A DNA stretch of 64,000 bases from Streptomyces sp. NBC_00390 (lineage in GTDB: Bacteria > Actinomycetota > Actinomycetes > Streptomycetales > Streptomycetaceae), in the NCBI RefSeq assembly GCF_036057275.1, contig NZ_CP107945.1, positions 4,836,001 through 4,900,000 of the forward strand. The letters run 5' to 3'. The translations under genes were made by a program, and so were the position numbers. The notes below the pieces were generated by a model. That model worked only from the letters and a program-made list of their open reading frames with translations. It was not told the origin of the DNA and ran no database searches. This document shows, one piece after another, positions 26,715 through 34,157 of this stretch (position 1 is its first letter; every line of letters starts with the position of its first letter).

Positions 26715-27689
26715 ATGCACCGCCGCCCCGGCTACTACACGGCCCGCATCACGACGGTAGGCGTGCTCTACGCCGGCGGCTGGACCGCTTTCGTACTCAT
26801 CGGCTCCAGCTGGTGGACACTGGTCATCGCCGCCTTCCTCGCCCTGGTTTTCGGCCAGGTCGCCCTCCTCGCTCACGACGTGGCCCACAGGCAGGTATTC
26901 CGGCTTCGCAAGGCCAGCGAGCGGTTCGGCCGGATCGCCGGGAACGCGGGTATCGGGATGGGCTACGGCTGGTGGCAGGACAAGCACACTCGCCACCACG
27001 CCAACCCCAACCACGAAACCCTCGACCCCGACCTGGCCCCCGACCTGCTGGTCTGGTCGCAGCAACAGGCCCGCGCCGCCAAGGGCCTTCCCCGGCTCAT
27101 CGGGCGCTCCCAGGACTTCCTCTTCTTCTCTCTCCTCACGCTGGAGGGCTTCAATCTGCATGTGATGGGTGTGAAGGCCCTGGCCAACCGTTCGTTGAAA
27201 CACCGCGCCCAGGAAGGCACCCTGCTCTTCGCCCACTTCGCGCTCTTTCTCGCTGCGCTGTTCCTGGTGCTGCCGCCCGGTATGGTGATCGCCTTCCTCG
27301 CCGTTCACCAGGGCCTGTTCGGCCTCTACCTCGGCTCCATCTTCGCCCCCAACCACAAGGGCATGCCGATTCTGACCGGCAAGGACCGCCCCGACTTCCT
27401 ACGCCGCCAGGTCCTCACCTCACGCAACGTGCGCGGCGGCCGGTTCACCGACATAGCCCTCGGCGGTCTCAACCACCAGATCGAGCACCACCTGTTCCCC
27501 AGCATGCCCACCCCTCAACTGCGCGCCGCCCGCCCCATCGTCCGCCGCTACTGCAAGGAACTGGGCATCCCCTACACCGAGACCGGTCTCATCGCCTCCT
27601 ACCGACAAGCCCTCACAAGCCTTCACCAGGCAGGACGCCCCATCCGCGACGCACGCTACCGCTCAGCCAAAACTTCATCCGCGTCCTGA
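26715..27689 (+). CDS. Membrane fatty acid desaturase, copy 2, with altered N-terminus
   Basis: 324 residues from ATG 26715, nearly a duplicate of the desaturase at 18212-19255, with the same boxes HDVAH, HTRHH and NHQIEHHLFPSMP. The usual first 30 residues are disturbed: the homologous stretch ASGSDFARLAKEIADAGL is present just upstream in frame but has no start codon, while an ATG at 26632 reads a different frame, so a small indel has separated start and body. The catalytic core is intact, so the protein may still work from the internal ATG, which lacks an obvious ribosome binding site. Its C-terminus differs in the last 10 residues from copy 1. Confidence 0.8.
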   Translation: MHRRPGYYTARITTVGVLYAGGWTAFVLIGSSWWTLVIAAFLALVFGQVALLAHDVAHRQVFRLRKASERFGRIAGNAGIGMGYGWWQDKHTRHHANPNHETLDPDLAPDLLVWSQQQARAAKGLPRLIGRSQDFLFFSLLTLEGFNLHVMGVKALANRSLKHRAQEGTLLFAHFALFLAALFLVLPPGMVIAFLAVHQGLFGLYLGSIFAPNHKGMPILTGKDRPDFLRRQVLTSRNVRGGRFTDIALGGLNHQIEHHLFPSMPTPQLRAARPIVRRYCKELGIPYTETGLIASYRQALTSLHQAGRPIRDARYRSAKTSSAS

Positions 27690-28073
27690 GCTGGATGCTC
27701 GCTACGCCTCCAACCAGCGGAGCCGAGTGGAGAGAACATCCCACTGGAATGACAGCGCGATATCCGGCGCCTGCGGACCGCTCCCCGGATTCGGCGGAGA
27801 CAGGACCTCCCTCCGATTCGGACAACGGACTGGCCAAGAGGGCGGGCACAGCTCATGACGATCCACCAGAGCGAGCGTGTGTGTCGGCGATGCCCTCGCC
27901 GCACGGGATCGGTCGTCAACGTGGTTCGGTGCTGCTGTCGTTCACGGTTCGCTGCCTCACCTCTGCTGGACCGGCGGCTCCCCAAGGGTGGGCGCTTCCC
28001 GAGCGACAATGCAGGGGCGGGCCGTCACAGAGTGGTCTAGGCCAACTGGTCACATGGCGCCGCATACCGGGGA
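27690..28073. other. Intergenic stretch between convergent genes
   Basis: About 384 nt. A 61-codon frame from ATG 27855 with several cysteines is possible but unsupported; nothing else is seen. Confidence 0.3.
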
Positions 28074-29024
28074 TCACTCCTCCCGCTCTTCATCGGCGGG
28101 CTCGTCCTCCCACTCCTCTGCCTCGACGTCCCCTTCTTCTTCGTCTTCTTCGTCCTCAGCATCGCCCTCTTCGTCTTCCGCGGCTTCGTACTCCTCGGCC
28201 TGTGCTGCTTCTTCCTCTTCCATCGCTTCGTCGTGCGACATGACGACTTCGCCGTCCCGGATCTCGCCGCGCCAGCCTTCCGGCTCTTCCTCGGTGAGAG
28301 TGACGTACCGCTGGAAGTGCTTGAAGTCCAGCCTCATCCGGCGGCCCTGGGCCCGCCAAAGATTGCCGGTCTTTTCGAAGAACCCGGACGGGTAGTACTC
28401 CACGACCAGGACGATCCGCGTCAGTGTCGGCGCCAGTTCGTGGAAACTGACCGCACCCTTGGTCGTCCCCTTTGCGCCTTCGGAGGTCCAGACGATCCGG
28501 TCGTCCGGGATCTGCTCCTGGACAGTCGCTTTGAAGCTGCGCGAAGAGGGGCCGACCTTGACCTTCCAGTCGCTGGTCATCTCGTCGCTCTTCGAGACGT
28601 TGTGAACGCCCTTGGTGAAGCTGCTGAACTCCTCGTACTGCGTCCAGTAGTCGTAGGCCGTGCGCAGGGGCACGCCGACATCGAGGACCTCAATGATGTT
28701 CATGCTCTTGCTGCTACCGGACTTGCCCTTGCCGCCGCCGAACGCTTCCTTGACCTTGTTCACGACGCTGTCCTTGAGGCCTTTGGCCTTCTCGGACAGG
28801 AACGCCTTCACGGGGGATTCGCCCCCGAGGATGCGCGAGCCGATTTTGAGCAGGCCGCCGTTCTCGGCGGCATCGGTGAGCTGATCGGTGACGTCCGTGA
28901 GCTTGTCACTGGCTTTCTCCGCGAGCCGTTCAACCTGTGAACCGACGAAACCCGACAGTGCCTCACGCAGTCCGCCCATCCCCGACTCCTGCGTCTCCGG
29001 CTGCTTCGTGTCCTTCCCGGCCAT
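28074..29024 (-). CDS. SRPBCC family protein, GvpZ-like
   Basis: A 316-residue protein. The first 100 residues are helical (LSGFVGSQVERLAEKASDKL). An SRPBCC/polyketide-cyclase fold follows (about 105-250): SMNIIEVLDVGVPLRTAYDY, WTQYEEFSSF, DRIVWTSEGAKGTTKGAVSF and ILVVEYYPSGFFE-like strands. The tail is a long acidic run of Glu and Asp. In Streptomyces gas vesicle clusters a gene of this kind (gvpZ) sits beside gvpY, and the same pairing is seen here, but no gvpA, gvpF, gvpJ, gvpK, gvpL or gvpO is in the window. It starts 6 nt after the gvpY-like stop, so the two are one operon. SRPBCC folds bind hydrophobic ligands; the ligand is unknown. Confidence 0.75.
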   Translation of the reverse strand: MAGKDTKQPETQESGMGGLREALSGFVGSQVERLAEKASDKLTDVTDQLTDAAENGGLLKIGSRILGGESPVKAFLSEKAKGLKDSVVNKVKEAFGGGKGKSGSSKSMNIIEVLDVGVPLRTAYDYWTQYEEFSSFTKGVHNVSKSDEMTSDWKVKVGPSSRSFKATVQEQIPDDRIVWTSEGAKGTTKGAVSFHELAPTLTRIVLVVEYYPSGFFEKTGNLWRAQGRRMRLDFKHFQRYVTLTEEEPEGWRGEIRDGEVVMSHDEAMEEEEAAQAEEYEAAEDEEGDAEDEEDEEEGDVEAEEWEDEPADEEREE

Positions 29025-29030
29025 GGCGGG

Positions 29031-29699
29031 CTACCTCCGGCGATCGGCGCGCTTGGATGTCTTCTTCGCCGCCCGTCCTGAAGACGCCGACTTCTTGGCG
29101 GGAGCCTGCTTCCGAGCGGCGGACTTCTTGGCTGGGGATGCTTTCTTCGCAGCCGGTTTCGTCGCAGAGGACTTCTTCGCTGGGGCTGCCTTCTTCGCCG
29201 CTGCCCCGGAGGAACTCCGGGCAGAGGGGGCCCTCTCTCGCCTTGACGCGGTACCCCTATCAGGCCCAGTCGGCTTCCGGGAGCTTCTCCGGCGCTGCGG
29301 GCGCTCGGGTTCAGGTTCCTCCTCTTCCTCTTCCTCTTCCTCTTCCTCCTCTTCCGCGTACTCCTCCTCCGGCTCTTCTTCTTCCTTCTTACCGAAGCTG
29401 GCCGTGCGGTCACGGAGGGTGTCCGCGAGCGTCCCCATGCCGCGAGTGGCAGCAGCTGTCACTGCCTTGCGGCCCGCGTCGAGGAACTCCCCTTTCATCT
29501 GTTCCTGTAGTTCGGCGACCTGCGGGATTTCGCCCAGCCTGCGCATTCCCTCGGCAGCGAGCTGGCGCGGCTCAAGACCGAACTGTCTGCCCGCCAGATA
29601 CGTCCCTACGCTCAGGGCGAGCTTGCCTTTCTTCGTACGGCCCAGCACGTAACCGCCGACTACGGCCGCGGCAAGAGCCATCTTGGTCTGATCATCCAT
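29031..29699 (-). CDS. GvpY-like protein with acidic stretch and basic Lys/Ala tail
   Basis: A 222-residue protein starting MDDQTKMALAAAVVGGYVLG at ATG 29699; the upstream in-frame extension to 29786 is not protein-like. The N-terminal 100 residues are a short membrane-active or hydrophobic helix followed by amphipathic helices (RQFGLEPRQLAAEGMRRLGE). The centre is a run of more than 20 glutamates, and the C-terminus is a histone-like repeat of AAKKAAPAKK-type units. The basic tail could bind nucleic acid or an acidic partner such as the downstream protein's tail. Gene order matches gvpY-gvpZ of Streptomyces, though this assignment is from memory of family layout. Confidence 0.65.
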   Translation of the reverse strand: MDDQTKMALAAAVVGGYVLGRTKKGKLALSVGTYLAGRQFGLEPRQLAAEGMRRLGEIPQVAELQEQMKGEFLDAGRKAVTAAATRGMGTLADTLRDRTASFGKKEEEEPEEEYAEEEEEEEEEEEEEPEPERPQRRRSSRKPTGPDRGTASRRERAPSARSSSGAAAKKAAPAKKSSATKPAAKKASPAKKSAARKQAPAKKSASSGRAAKKTSKRADRRR

Positions 29700-30332
29700 G
29701 CGCACGTCACCTTCATCGTTCCCTCGGGGACCCGCCCGTGCCGCGCACACTGCTGCTGTCAGTGGTCTCTGCCCAACGGCGGCCACTGCGGCCGATTTTG
29801 GGAGCGCAACGAAGGGGGAACCTAGTCCTGCTCACTTCGGGGGGGCCGGCCATCTACAGCCCGGCGATTCCGGCCACGACGGGGCAGTCGCCTCGGCATA
29901 AGAGCCATCACTCAAATGCCGGTCCTGTACTCACCAGTCTCGCCCGAAGGGTGTCGGTCGCATCTTGAGAAGCTCTGGGTCCTGCTGCGGAGGCGGGCCG
30001 CTGCGGCAGTTCCGGGGTTGCCGGGCGCTGGACGTCAGCGCCGACCGCTGCAAGATCAAGACCGCACCCGAGTTCGACACGGACAAGCTCACTGGCGCCC
30101 CCAACTACCTTGAGCAACTCGGCAAGTACTACGGGCAGCACATGTGACCCCTCATGCACGTCGGTACGGGTCCGGCCGGTAGTTGGCTACCGGCAGATCA
30201 GACCGCCCACCGGCGCCGCCTGGTTTTCGTCTCCCGGCGGCGCGACCCTCAGGTCGGCGTCCGTCAAGGTCGTCTGCGACAAGGCGCTGGTGAAGGCGCC
30301 AGGGGCGAACCGCGACTCGCCCGCCGCCGAGA
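29700..30332. other. Gene-poor stretch with one decayed C-terminus
   Basis: About 630 nt. A frame ending at 30147 reads LDVSADRCKIKTAPEFDTDK, then LTGAPNYLEQLGKYYGQHM, which looks like the end of a real protein (perhaps a PRC-barrel type), but the sequence before it is not protein-like. It is probably a remnant. Confidence 0.35.
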
Positions 30333-30725
30333 GTGGCCCCTCCACCCGAGGAGGCAACCGCCATAGTCGTCCTGGTCCTGCTTGTCGTCGCGATCGTGCC
30401 GGGCATCATCGGCGTGGCCGTCGAGGGCATGCTGTATCTGCTCTCCATCGGCGTACTGTTCCTCATCGCCGACGTGGGGTACTTCGCCGTGCGGTCGGCA
30501 TTGCGCAGAGGCCCGACCCGCCGACACGCCAGCACACACGCTTTCCGGCAGCCCCCGGCTGGCGCCCCAAAGCCACACGATGGTCACGTCCACCCTGCCG
30601 CAGCTCTGGCACGCGCCAGCGGCGTGCGGTCGCCCGGCGACAGAACAAACGGGGAACGCTCCACACGTCGGGTCGTGCGAGGAACGGATCGGCACGATCC
30701 GCAGGTTCAGGCCGTCTACCAGTAG
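30333..30725 (+). CDS. Small membrane protein, C-terminus uncertain
   Basis: From GTG 30333 the frame gives two adjacent membrane segments, IVVLVLLVVAIVPGIIGVAV and GMLYLLSIGVLFLIADVGYF, then RSALRRGPTRR, where a protein of this type should end. The remaining 70 residues are not protein-like, so a frameshift near 30520 is likely. A strong GAGGAGG at 30347-30353 is correctly spaced for an ATA codon at 30362, hinting that the original ATG has mutated. Real product and start are uncertain; no family is named. Confidence 0.45.
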   Translation: MAPPPEEATAIVVLVLLVVAIVPGIIGVAVEGMLYLLSIGVLFLIADVGYFAVRSALRRGPTRRHASTHAFRQPPAGAPKPHDGHVHPAAALARASGVRSPGDRTNGERSTRRVVRGTDRHDPQVQAVYQ

Positions 30726-30859
30726 TGCCGTCGTTCACGGACCACGTGACCCAGCGATCCCAGGATCCACAGGATGACCCCGATGACGACCAGGATGATG
30801 CCGATGGTCCACAGGATGGCGATCTTGGCCACGAAACCGATGACAAGCAGGATGATCAT
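30716..30859 (-). CDS. DUF6131-like small hydrophobic protein
   Basis: A 47-residue protein from ATG 30859, four nt after GGAGGA. Almost all of it is hydrophobic (LLVIGFVAKIAILWTIGIIL, VVIGVILWILGSLG), ending in VRERRHYW. This size, the ILWTIGIIL segment and the terminal RRHYW match small actinobacterial membrane proteins that I recall as DUF6131. Two short membrane helices are likely. Function is unknown; neighbours are other small envelope or stress proteins. Confidence 0.75.
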   Translation of the reverse strand: MIILLVIGFVAKIAILWTIGIILVVIGVILWILGSLGHVVRERRHYW

Positions 30860-31098
30860 GATGTCCTCCGGTCGCGCGGAGTGATCCCCCTGCCCAGCAG
30901 GTCCCTCGCCCGCCTTCAGCGCAAACCCACACCGGGATGCCTGGAATTGCACGGGTCACGGCCGAGCGGCGTTGCGGTCGATGGTCTCCAGCGAGTGGAC
31001 CACCAAACCCGGGGAATCATGCCGTCCCTGTCGCAGTGGCCTCGTTGGCGGTGCAGTTCTACCGTAGGGAGATACGAAGCAGATCCTTGGAGCGCGTC

Positions 31099-31542
31099 AT
31101 GATCGTCATCCTCGGACTCATCATCCTGATCGCCGCCGTAGGCGTCGGCGTGGCCGCTGTTGTCACCAACAGCGGCAGCGCGCACGAGGTCACCGGCGGG
31201 TTCTCGGTATTCGGCTTCGACGTCACCGGCTCCACCGGCACGCTCTTCCTTTACGGCATGATCGTCGGGGCAGCGGCCCTGTTTGGACTGAGCCTGCTCC
31301 TGACCAGCGCCCGCCGTACCTCTCGCCGTGGCAGCACCGCGCACCGCGGACGCAAGCCGTCGCGCCGCGAGACGGCCTCTGCCGGGAGGGACCGCGACGA
31401 CCTAGTCGACCAACGCGAGCCCGCCCGCGCGGACAACGCGAATGCGCGGGGGAACGACTCACCCCACGATGATCGCATTCCCGCCCCGGACGGTGGTCGT
31501 CGGAGCAGACTGCACTTCGGGCACCGATCCGCCCCCCAGTAG
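31099..31542 (+). CDS. Small membrane protein with charged tail
   Basis: A 147-residue protein from ATG 31099, six nt after GGAG. IVILGLIILIAAVGVGVAAV is the first membrane segment; the short loop SGSAHEVTGGFSVFGFDVTG leads to the second, GTLFLYGMIVGAAALFGLSL. The remaining 75 residues are basic and disordered (TSRRGSTAHRGRKPSRRETA). The layout is like many Streptomyces stress-linked small membrane proteins, but I cannot name the family. It lies directly before a CsbD-like gene. Confidence 0.65.
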   Translation: MIVILGLIILIAAVGVGVAAVVTNSGSAHEVTGGFSVFGFDVTGSTGTLFLYGMIVGAAALFGLSLLLTSARRTSRRGSTAHRGRKPSRRETASAGRDRDDLVDQREPARADNANARGNDSPHDDRIPAPDGGRRSRLHFGHRSAPQ

Positions 31543-31635
31543 GCGTGCGACCGCACGCGCAGATCGCTGACCGGCCGGCGCCACGGTATTCCTGCCACCG
31601 AACCCCAGCAGACAACTCACCCAGGGTGGCCACCC

Positions 31636-31809
31636 ATGAGTATCGCGAAGAAGATCACGCACAAGGCCGAAGCGATGAAAGGCAGCGCCAAGAAGACAAC
31701 CGGCCGCGCCACCGGCAGCCGGCGCCTGCAGGCCGAAGGCCGCGGAGACCAACTCAAGGGCAACATCAAGCAGGCCGGGGCAAAGATCAAGGACGCCTTC
31801 AAACACTGA
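31636..31809 (+). CDS. CsbD-like stress protein
   Basis: A 57-residue basic protein, too short for many gene finders. SIAKKITHKAEAMKGSAKKT, TGRATGSRRLQAEGRGDQLK and GNIKQAGAKIKDAFKH follow the CsbD pattern of Lys/Gly/Ala-rich helices (typically KGKAKEATGKVTGNDRLEAEG). CsbD in Bacillus belongs to the general stress regulon; its molecular function is unknown. It is the last gene before the right end of element C-D. Confidence 0.85.
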   Translation: MSIAKKITHKAEAMKGSAKKTTGRATGSRRLQAEGRGDQLKGNIKQAGAKIKDAFKH

Positions 31810-32365
31810 CCACTCCGCCCCGTCGACCCGACCAGGTCTACGCCGAAGCACGCGGGAGGACCTGCATGGGTACAGCTGGGCGTCGATCTGAGGCGCTCCG
31901 GCTGTTTGTTCATGCCCTCAGGCGGCTGACGACGCCCCACAACGCCGCCAGCGGTCGCCCGACGATCACCATGGACGGACTGGTGTACCTCAAGTAGCCG
32001 ACTGAGCACCCACGCAGCGACGCAACGGGAGTAAAGCAGCGGCAGCAGCACCCGAATGTCTGCGGCCGCTCCTCTCCGATGCGCGAACAACCTTGCCACG
32101 CGGAATGAGCAATGACGCGGGCATCCACCATCAGGCCAACGATCGACGCTCCCGCATCGACCAGGTGTCGGCGGTCTCTCCCAGCCGTCGCCGACACTGA
32201 GGCTCGTCTGGCCGTAGAGACGGGGGCTTCCCGTCAGATCATTGAAGAATGTCCGAAGTGCGACTAATGCGCAGTTCCATGTTCCCAGGATGTTCCCATT
32301 GCGCACCCAAAAGTCTTCCAGGATGGTTCCCTGGAAGACCTTTAGTGCGCTGACCTGCAATTTTG
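31810..32365. other. Right end region of element C-D
   Basis: About 556 nt between the CsbD gene and att D. It holds the arm repeats at 32281-32298 and no supported gene. This is where an integrase gene would be expected; a short frame ending at 31997 (TITMDGLVYLK) is far too little to call one. Confidence 0.45.
32281..32298 (+). repeat. Paired direct repeat GTTCCCA-N4-GTTCCCA, right end of C-D
   Basis: Same heptamers, orientation and spacing as 18030-18047, 67 nt from att D. A weaker pair (TTCCAGGATGGTTCCC) follows near 32318-32334. Confidence 0.7.
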
Positions 32366-32410
32366 TGGTGCCCCCGGCAGGATTCGAACCTGCGACACCC
32401 GCTTTAGGAG
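32366..32410 (-). repeat. Attachment site copy D: 3' half of tRNA-Arg(CCU)
   Basis: The 43-nt core plus encoded CCA. It is the left attachment site of the AICE D-E and the right boundary of element C-D. Confidence 0.92.
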
Positions 32411-32788
32411 CGAGGTGGGGCGAACTGCGGCGCGACCTGCGGATTCCCAGCCTTGGATGGATTGGGCGGCGCGTCCCCATACGCACCGCGATTCCCCCTG
32501 ACTCCCCGCTCGTTCTGGCACGAGAGTGGCACGGGTCCCGCCCTAGTGACCCTCTCGATGCGAACTATGGGCGGGGCGGTCGCTGAGGTCTGCTGGGCAG
32601 ACGGCTCGGCTCCTCAGGTGTGTTGACGGTCGGCTGCGGCCGCTGTGGTTGCTGTACTCCGCTGCTGTACAGCAACGCCACTGACCACCGCCTTAGGCCT
32701 CGGACGGCCCAGAGACGGCCCGGGTTGAGGAGCTAGACGGGTAGGCATGCCTTGCCGACTCGGCACCAATCGCCGGTAAGGTCGGCGG
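32411..32788. other. Left end region of the AICE
   Basis: About 378 nt with the arm repeats at 32516-32533; no gene is supported. Confidence 0.4.
32516..32533 (+). repeat. Paired direct repeat TGGCACG-N4-TGGCACG, left end of the AICE
   Basis: Two heptamers separated by AGAG, 106 nt inside att D. The same pair separated by TGTG lies at 43131-43148. Probable arm-type binding sites of the integrase. Confidence 0.72.
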
Positions 32789-33079
32789 GTGATCAACATG
32801 CAGGTGCGCGGGGACTCGGGAAAGCCCGTAGCACGGGCCCAGGCCGGGCTGACGTGGACGGACCTCATTCCCGCACTCGACCCGGTGAACTTCCCGTTGC
32901 TGTGGGCCTTGAGTCCCTATGGGGATGCCGTCTTCAACGAGCGGCAGGTGCCGTTGCTGCTCGCGGAACTTGATCGCCTTCCTGAAGCCTACGGTGGCAC
33001 CTGGGTGGACCAGACTCGAGAGCTGTGCCAGGTCGTTCAGAACGGAACGCACCTGTATCTATGGTTCGTCGGCGACTGA
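32789..33079 (+). CDS. Hypothetical protein, 96 residues
   Basis: Starts at GTG 32789 (an ATG follows at codon 4). A soluble protein with NFPLLWALSPYGDAVFNERQ and VPLLLAELDRLPEAYGG, ending HLYLWFVGD. It has no signal peptide, membrane segment or metal site. Small proteins of this type are frequent beside Streptomyces mobile elements, with no known function. It ends just before a tRNA-Ser fragment, so it may have come with the element that once used that tRNA. Confidence 0.6.
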   Translation: MINMQVRGDSGKPVARAQAGLTWTDLIPALDPVNFPLLWALSPYGDAVFNERQVPLLLAELDRLPEAYGGTWVDQTRELCQVVQNGTHLYLWFVGD

Positions 33080-33083
33080 GCGA

Positions 33084-33141
33084 TCTTGAAAACCGTCGTG
33101 GCAGCGATGTCACCGTGGGTTCAAATCCCACACCCACCGCA
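33084..33141 (+). repeat. 3' half of a tRNA-Ser(UGA): foreign attachment-site remnant
   Basis: The sequence runs from the anticodon loop (CTTGAAA) through the long variable arm (CGTGGCAGCGATGTCACCG) and T loop (GGTTCAAATCC) to the acceptor end (ACCCACCGCA). The 5' half is absent, so it is not a functional tRNA. It looks like an att site of an element that targets tRNA-Ser, now inside the AICE at tRNA-Arg. Confidence 0.82.
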
Positions 33142-33146
33142 GATGA

Positions 33147-33181
33147 ACGGCCCCTGACCAGGCAACTCGGTCAGGGGCCGT
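33147..33181. terminator. Hairpin terminator after the tRNA-Ser fragment
   Basis: ACGGCCCCTGACC pairs with GGTCAGGGGCCGT around a 9-nt loop. It follows the tRNA-Ser fragment at the distance expected for a natural tRNA terminator, suggesting that the original downstream flank was carried along. Confidence 0.75.
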
Positions 33182-33255
33182 CGTCATGAGCGTTGTCTGC
33201 CAGCGACCGCTGTTCCCCGCTGTTTCCTGACCGAACGGGCATGTGAGGGGCACGG

Positions 33256-33702
33256 TCAATAGCCACCACGCTGAGCGGTGGCATTGTTCAGCTGTCGCCG
33301 CAGTGGCCACACCCTCGTTCGCCACGCCTCTTCACGTTTCGCAAGGGAGTCCAGCCGCCCGCGTTGGACATGGTGACTGATCGCTCCGCACGTATGGCTG
33401 ATCTGTATCACCAGTTCGGTCACTTTCTTAGGCGCGACAGTCCAGACCTTGTAGATCATGTCGTGGACTCCCTGGTTCGCGTCCATCAGCTCCGCGAGCT
33501 CAAAGTCGGGATCGGGAGCTGTAAGAGCGCGCCGGAACTGGTTCAGCGATGCCTGGAACTCGTCGTATGCCTCCATCCGCCTCTGGTGGAGCGCTTTTTG
33601 CCCCTTCATCGCTACGTATCCGGTGATGAGAGCCGCCACTACCGCTCCGATCGCGGCCACTAGCGCAGATAACGAGCCGTCCATGAACAAGCGGTTTAGC
33701 AC
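33256..33702 (-). CDS. Single-pass membrane protein of unknown function
   Basis: About 148 residues from GTG 33702, or 142 from ATG 33684 (MDGSLSALVAAIGAVVAALI); no ribosome binding site decides. One N-terminal membrane segment is followed by a long helical cytoplasmic part (QKALHQRRMEAYDEFQASLN, FRRALTAPDPDFELAELMDA). The topology resembles small regulators or immunity-type proteins on mobile elements, but no family is recognised. The 167-bp inverted-repeat element begins 9 nt upstream of the longer start, the same placement as at 17136. Confidence 0.6.
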   Translation of the reverse strand: MLNRLFMDGSLSALVAAIGAVVAALITGYVAMKGQKALHQRRMEAYDEFQASLNQFRRALTAPDPDFELAELMDANQGVHDMIYKVWTVAPKKVTELVIQISHTCGAISHHVQRGRLDSLAKREEAWRTRVWPLRRQLNNATAQRGGY

Positions 33703-33710
33703 AACGACCA

Positions 33711-33877
33711 GGTCGGTGGGAGCGGCTTTGGGCTGGAGCTGCCATGGGGCGAGAGATCATGGCCCCTTACGCTGGCCGCGAATCGGGCTGGCTCCTCGCC
33801 TGCCCGCAATAGCCCGATCGGGGCCATGATCTTCGAGGCTCGCCCCATGGTGGCTGCGTAAAGCCGCGGAGCCGACC
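33711..33877. repeat. 167-bp inverted-repeat element, copy 2
   Basis: Arms at 33711-33766 and 33820-33877 pair over about 55 nt. Same length as copy 1 (17178-17344) and nearly identical arms; where the arm tips differ between copies, both arms change together (ATCATGGCCCC / GGGGCCATGAT here), and the inner stem ATCGGGC / GCCCGAT is kept although the loop has diverged. Structure seems to be what is conserved. Confidence 0.78.
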
Positions 33878-34114
33878 GCCCCAGCCACAGCGGGCCTCCT
33901 CAACCGTCAACCCTTCGCCGTTTCGGCGTGCGGCCGGCGGACGGGTGGCCGTGGGGCGAAGACAGGAGCGGCGGCCCGGCCGACGGGCCGCGCGCTGCCG
34001 CGCCGTGCGCGGCAGAAGCGCCTTGAACCCGTAGAGAAGATTTCTACTCACCACCTCGGCTGCGGTCGTGGGGCCGTGATCGTCACCTGTTGGCGGTCAG
34101 TCCTGGCGGCTACG

Positions 34115-34128
34115 CTGGTCCGCGCCAG
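34115..34128. promoter_or_regulatory. Degenerate palindromic operator before the GntR-NUDIX gene
   Basis: CTGGTCCGCGCCAG is a two-mismatch version of the perfect palindrome CTGGTGCGCACCAG found twice before the transfer operon (36265-36302). It lies 30 nt before the start at 34158, fitting autoregulation by the GntR-type protein. Confidence 0.55.
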
Positions 34129-34157
34129 CTGATGACATCAGGGAGTGGGCTCAAGGG

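Larger units (their letters stand above)
17855..32365. mobile_element. Element C-D: 14.5-kb cargo element without recognised integrase
   Basis: Bounded by att copies C and D and, inside each end, by GTTCCCA-N4-GTTCCCA (18030-18047 and 32281-32298). The cargo is membrane and stress related: two desaturases, YihY-type proteins, TspO, a GvpY/GvpZ-like pair, small membrane proteins and CsbD, plus an ISAzo13-type insertion. No integrase, Xis, Rep or Tra gene is recognisable. It could be a cis-mobilisable remnant that moves with a foreign integrase, or an element that has lost its integrase. Confidence 0.7.

Noticed and set aside
29320..29400. CTCTTCCTC-type tandem repeat as a microsatellite or regulatory repeat
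   Set aside because: It is the coding sequence of the glutamate run in the GvpY-like protein.
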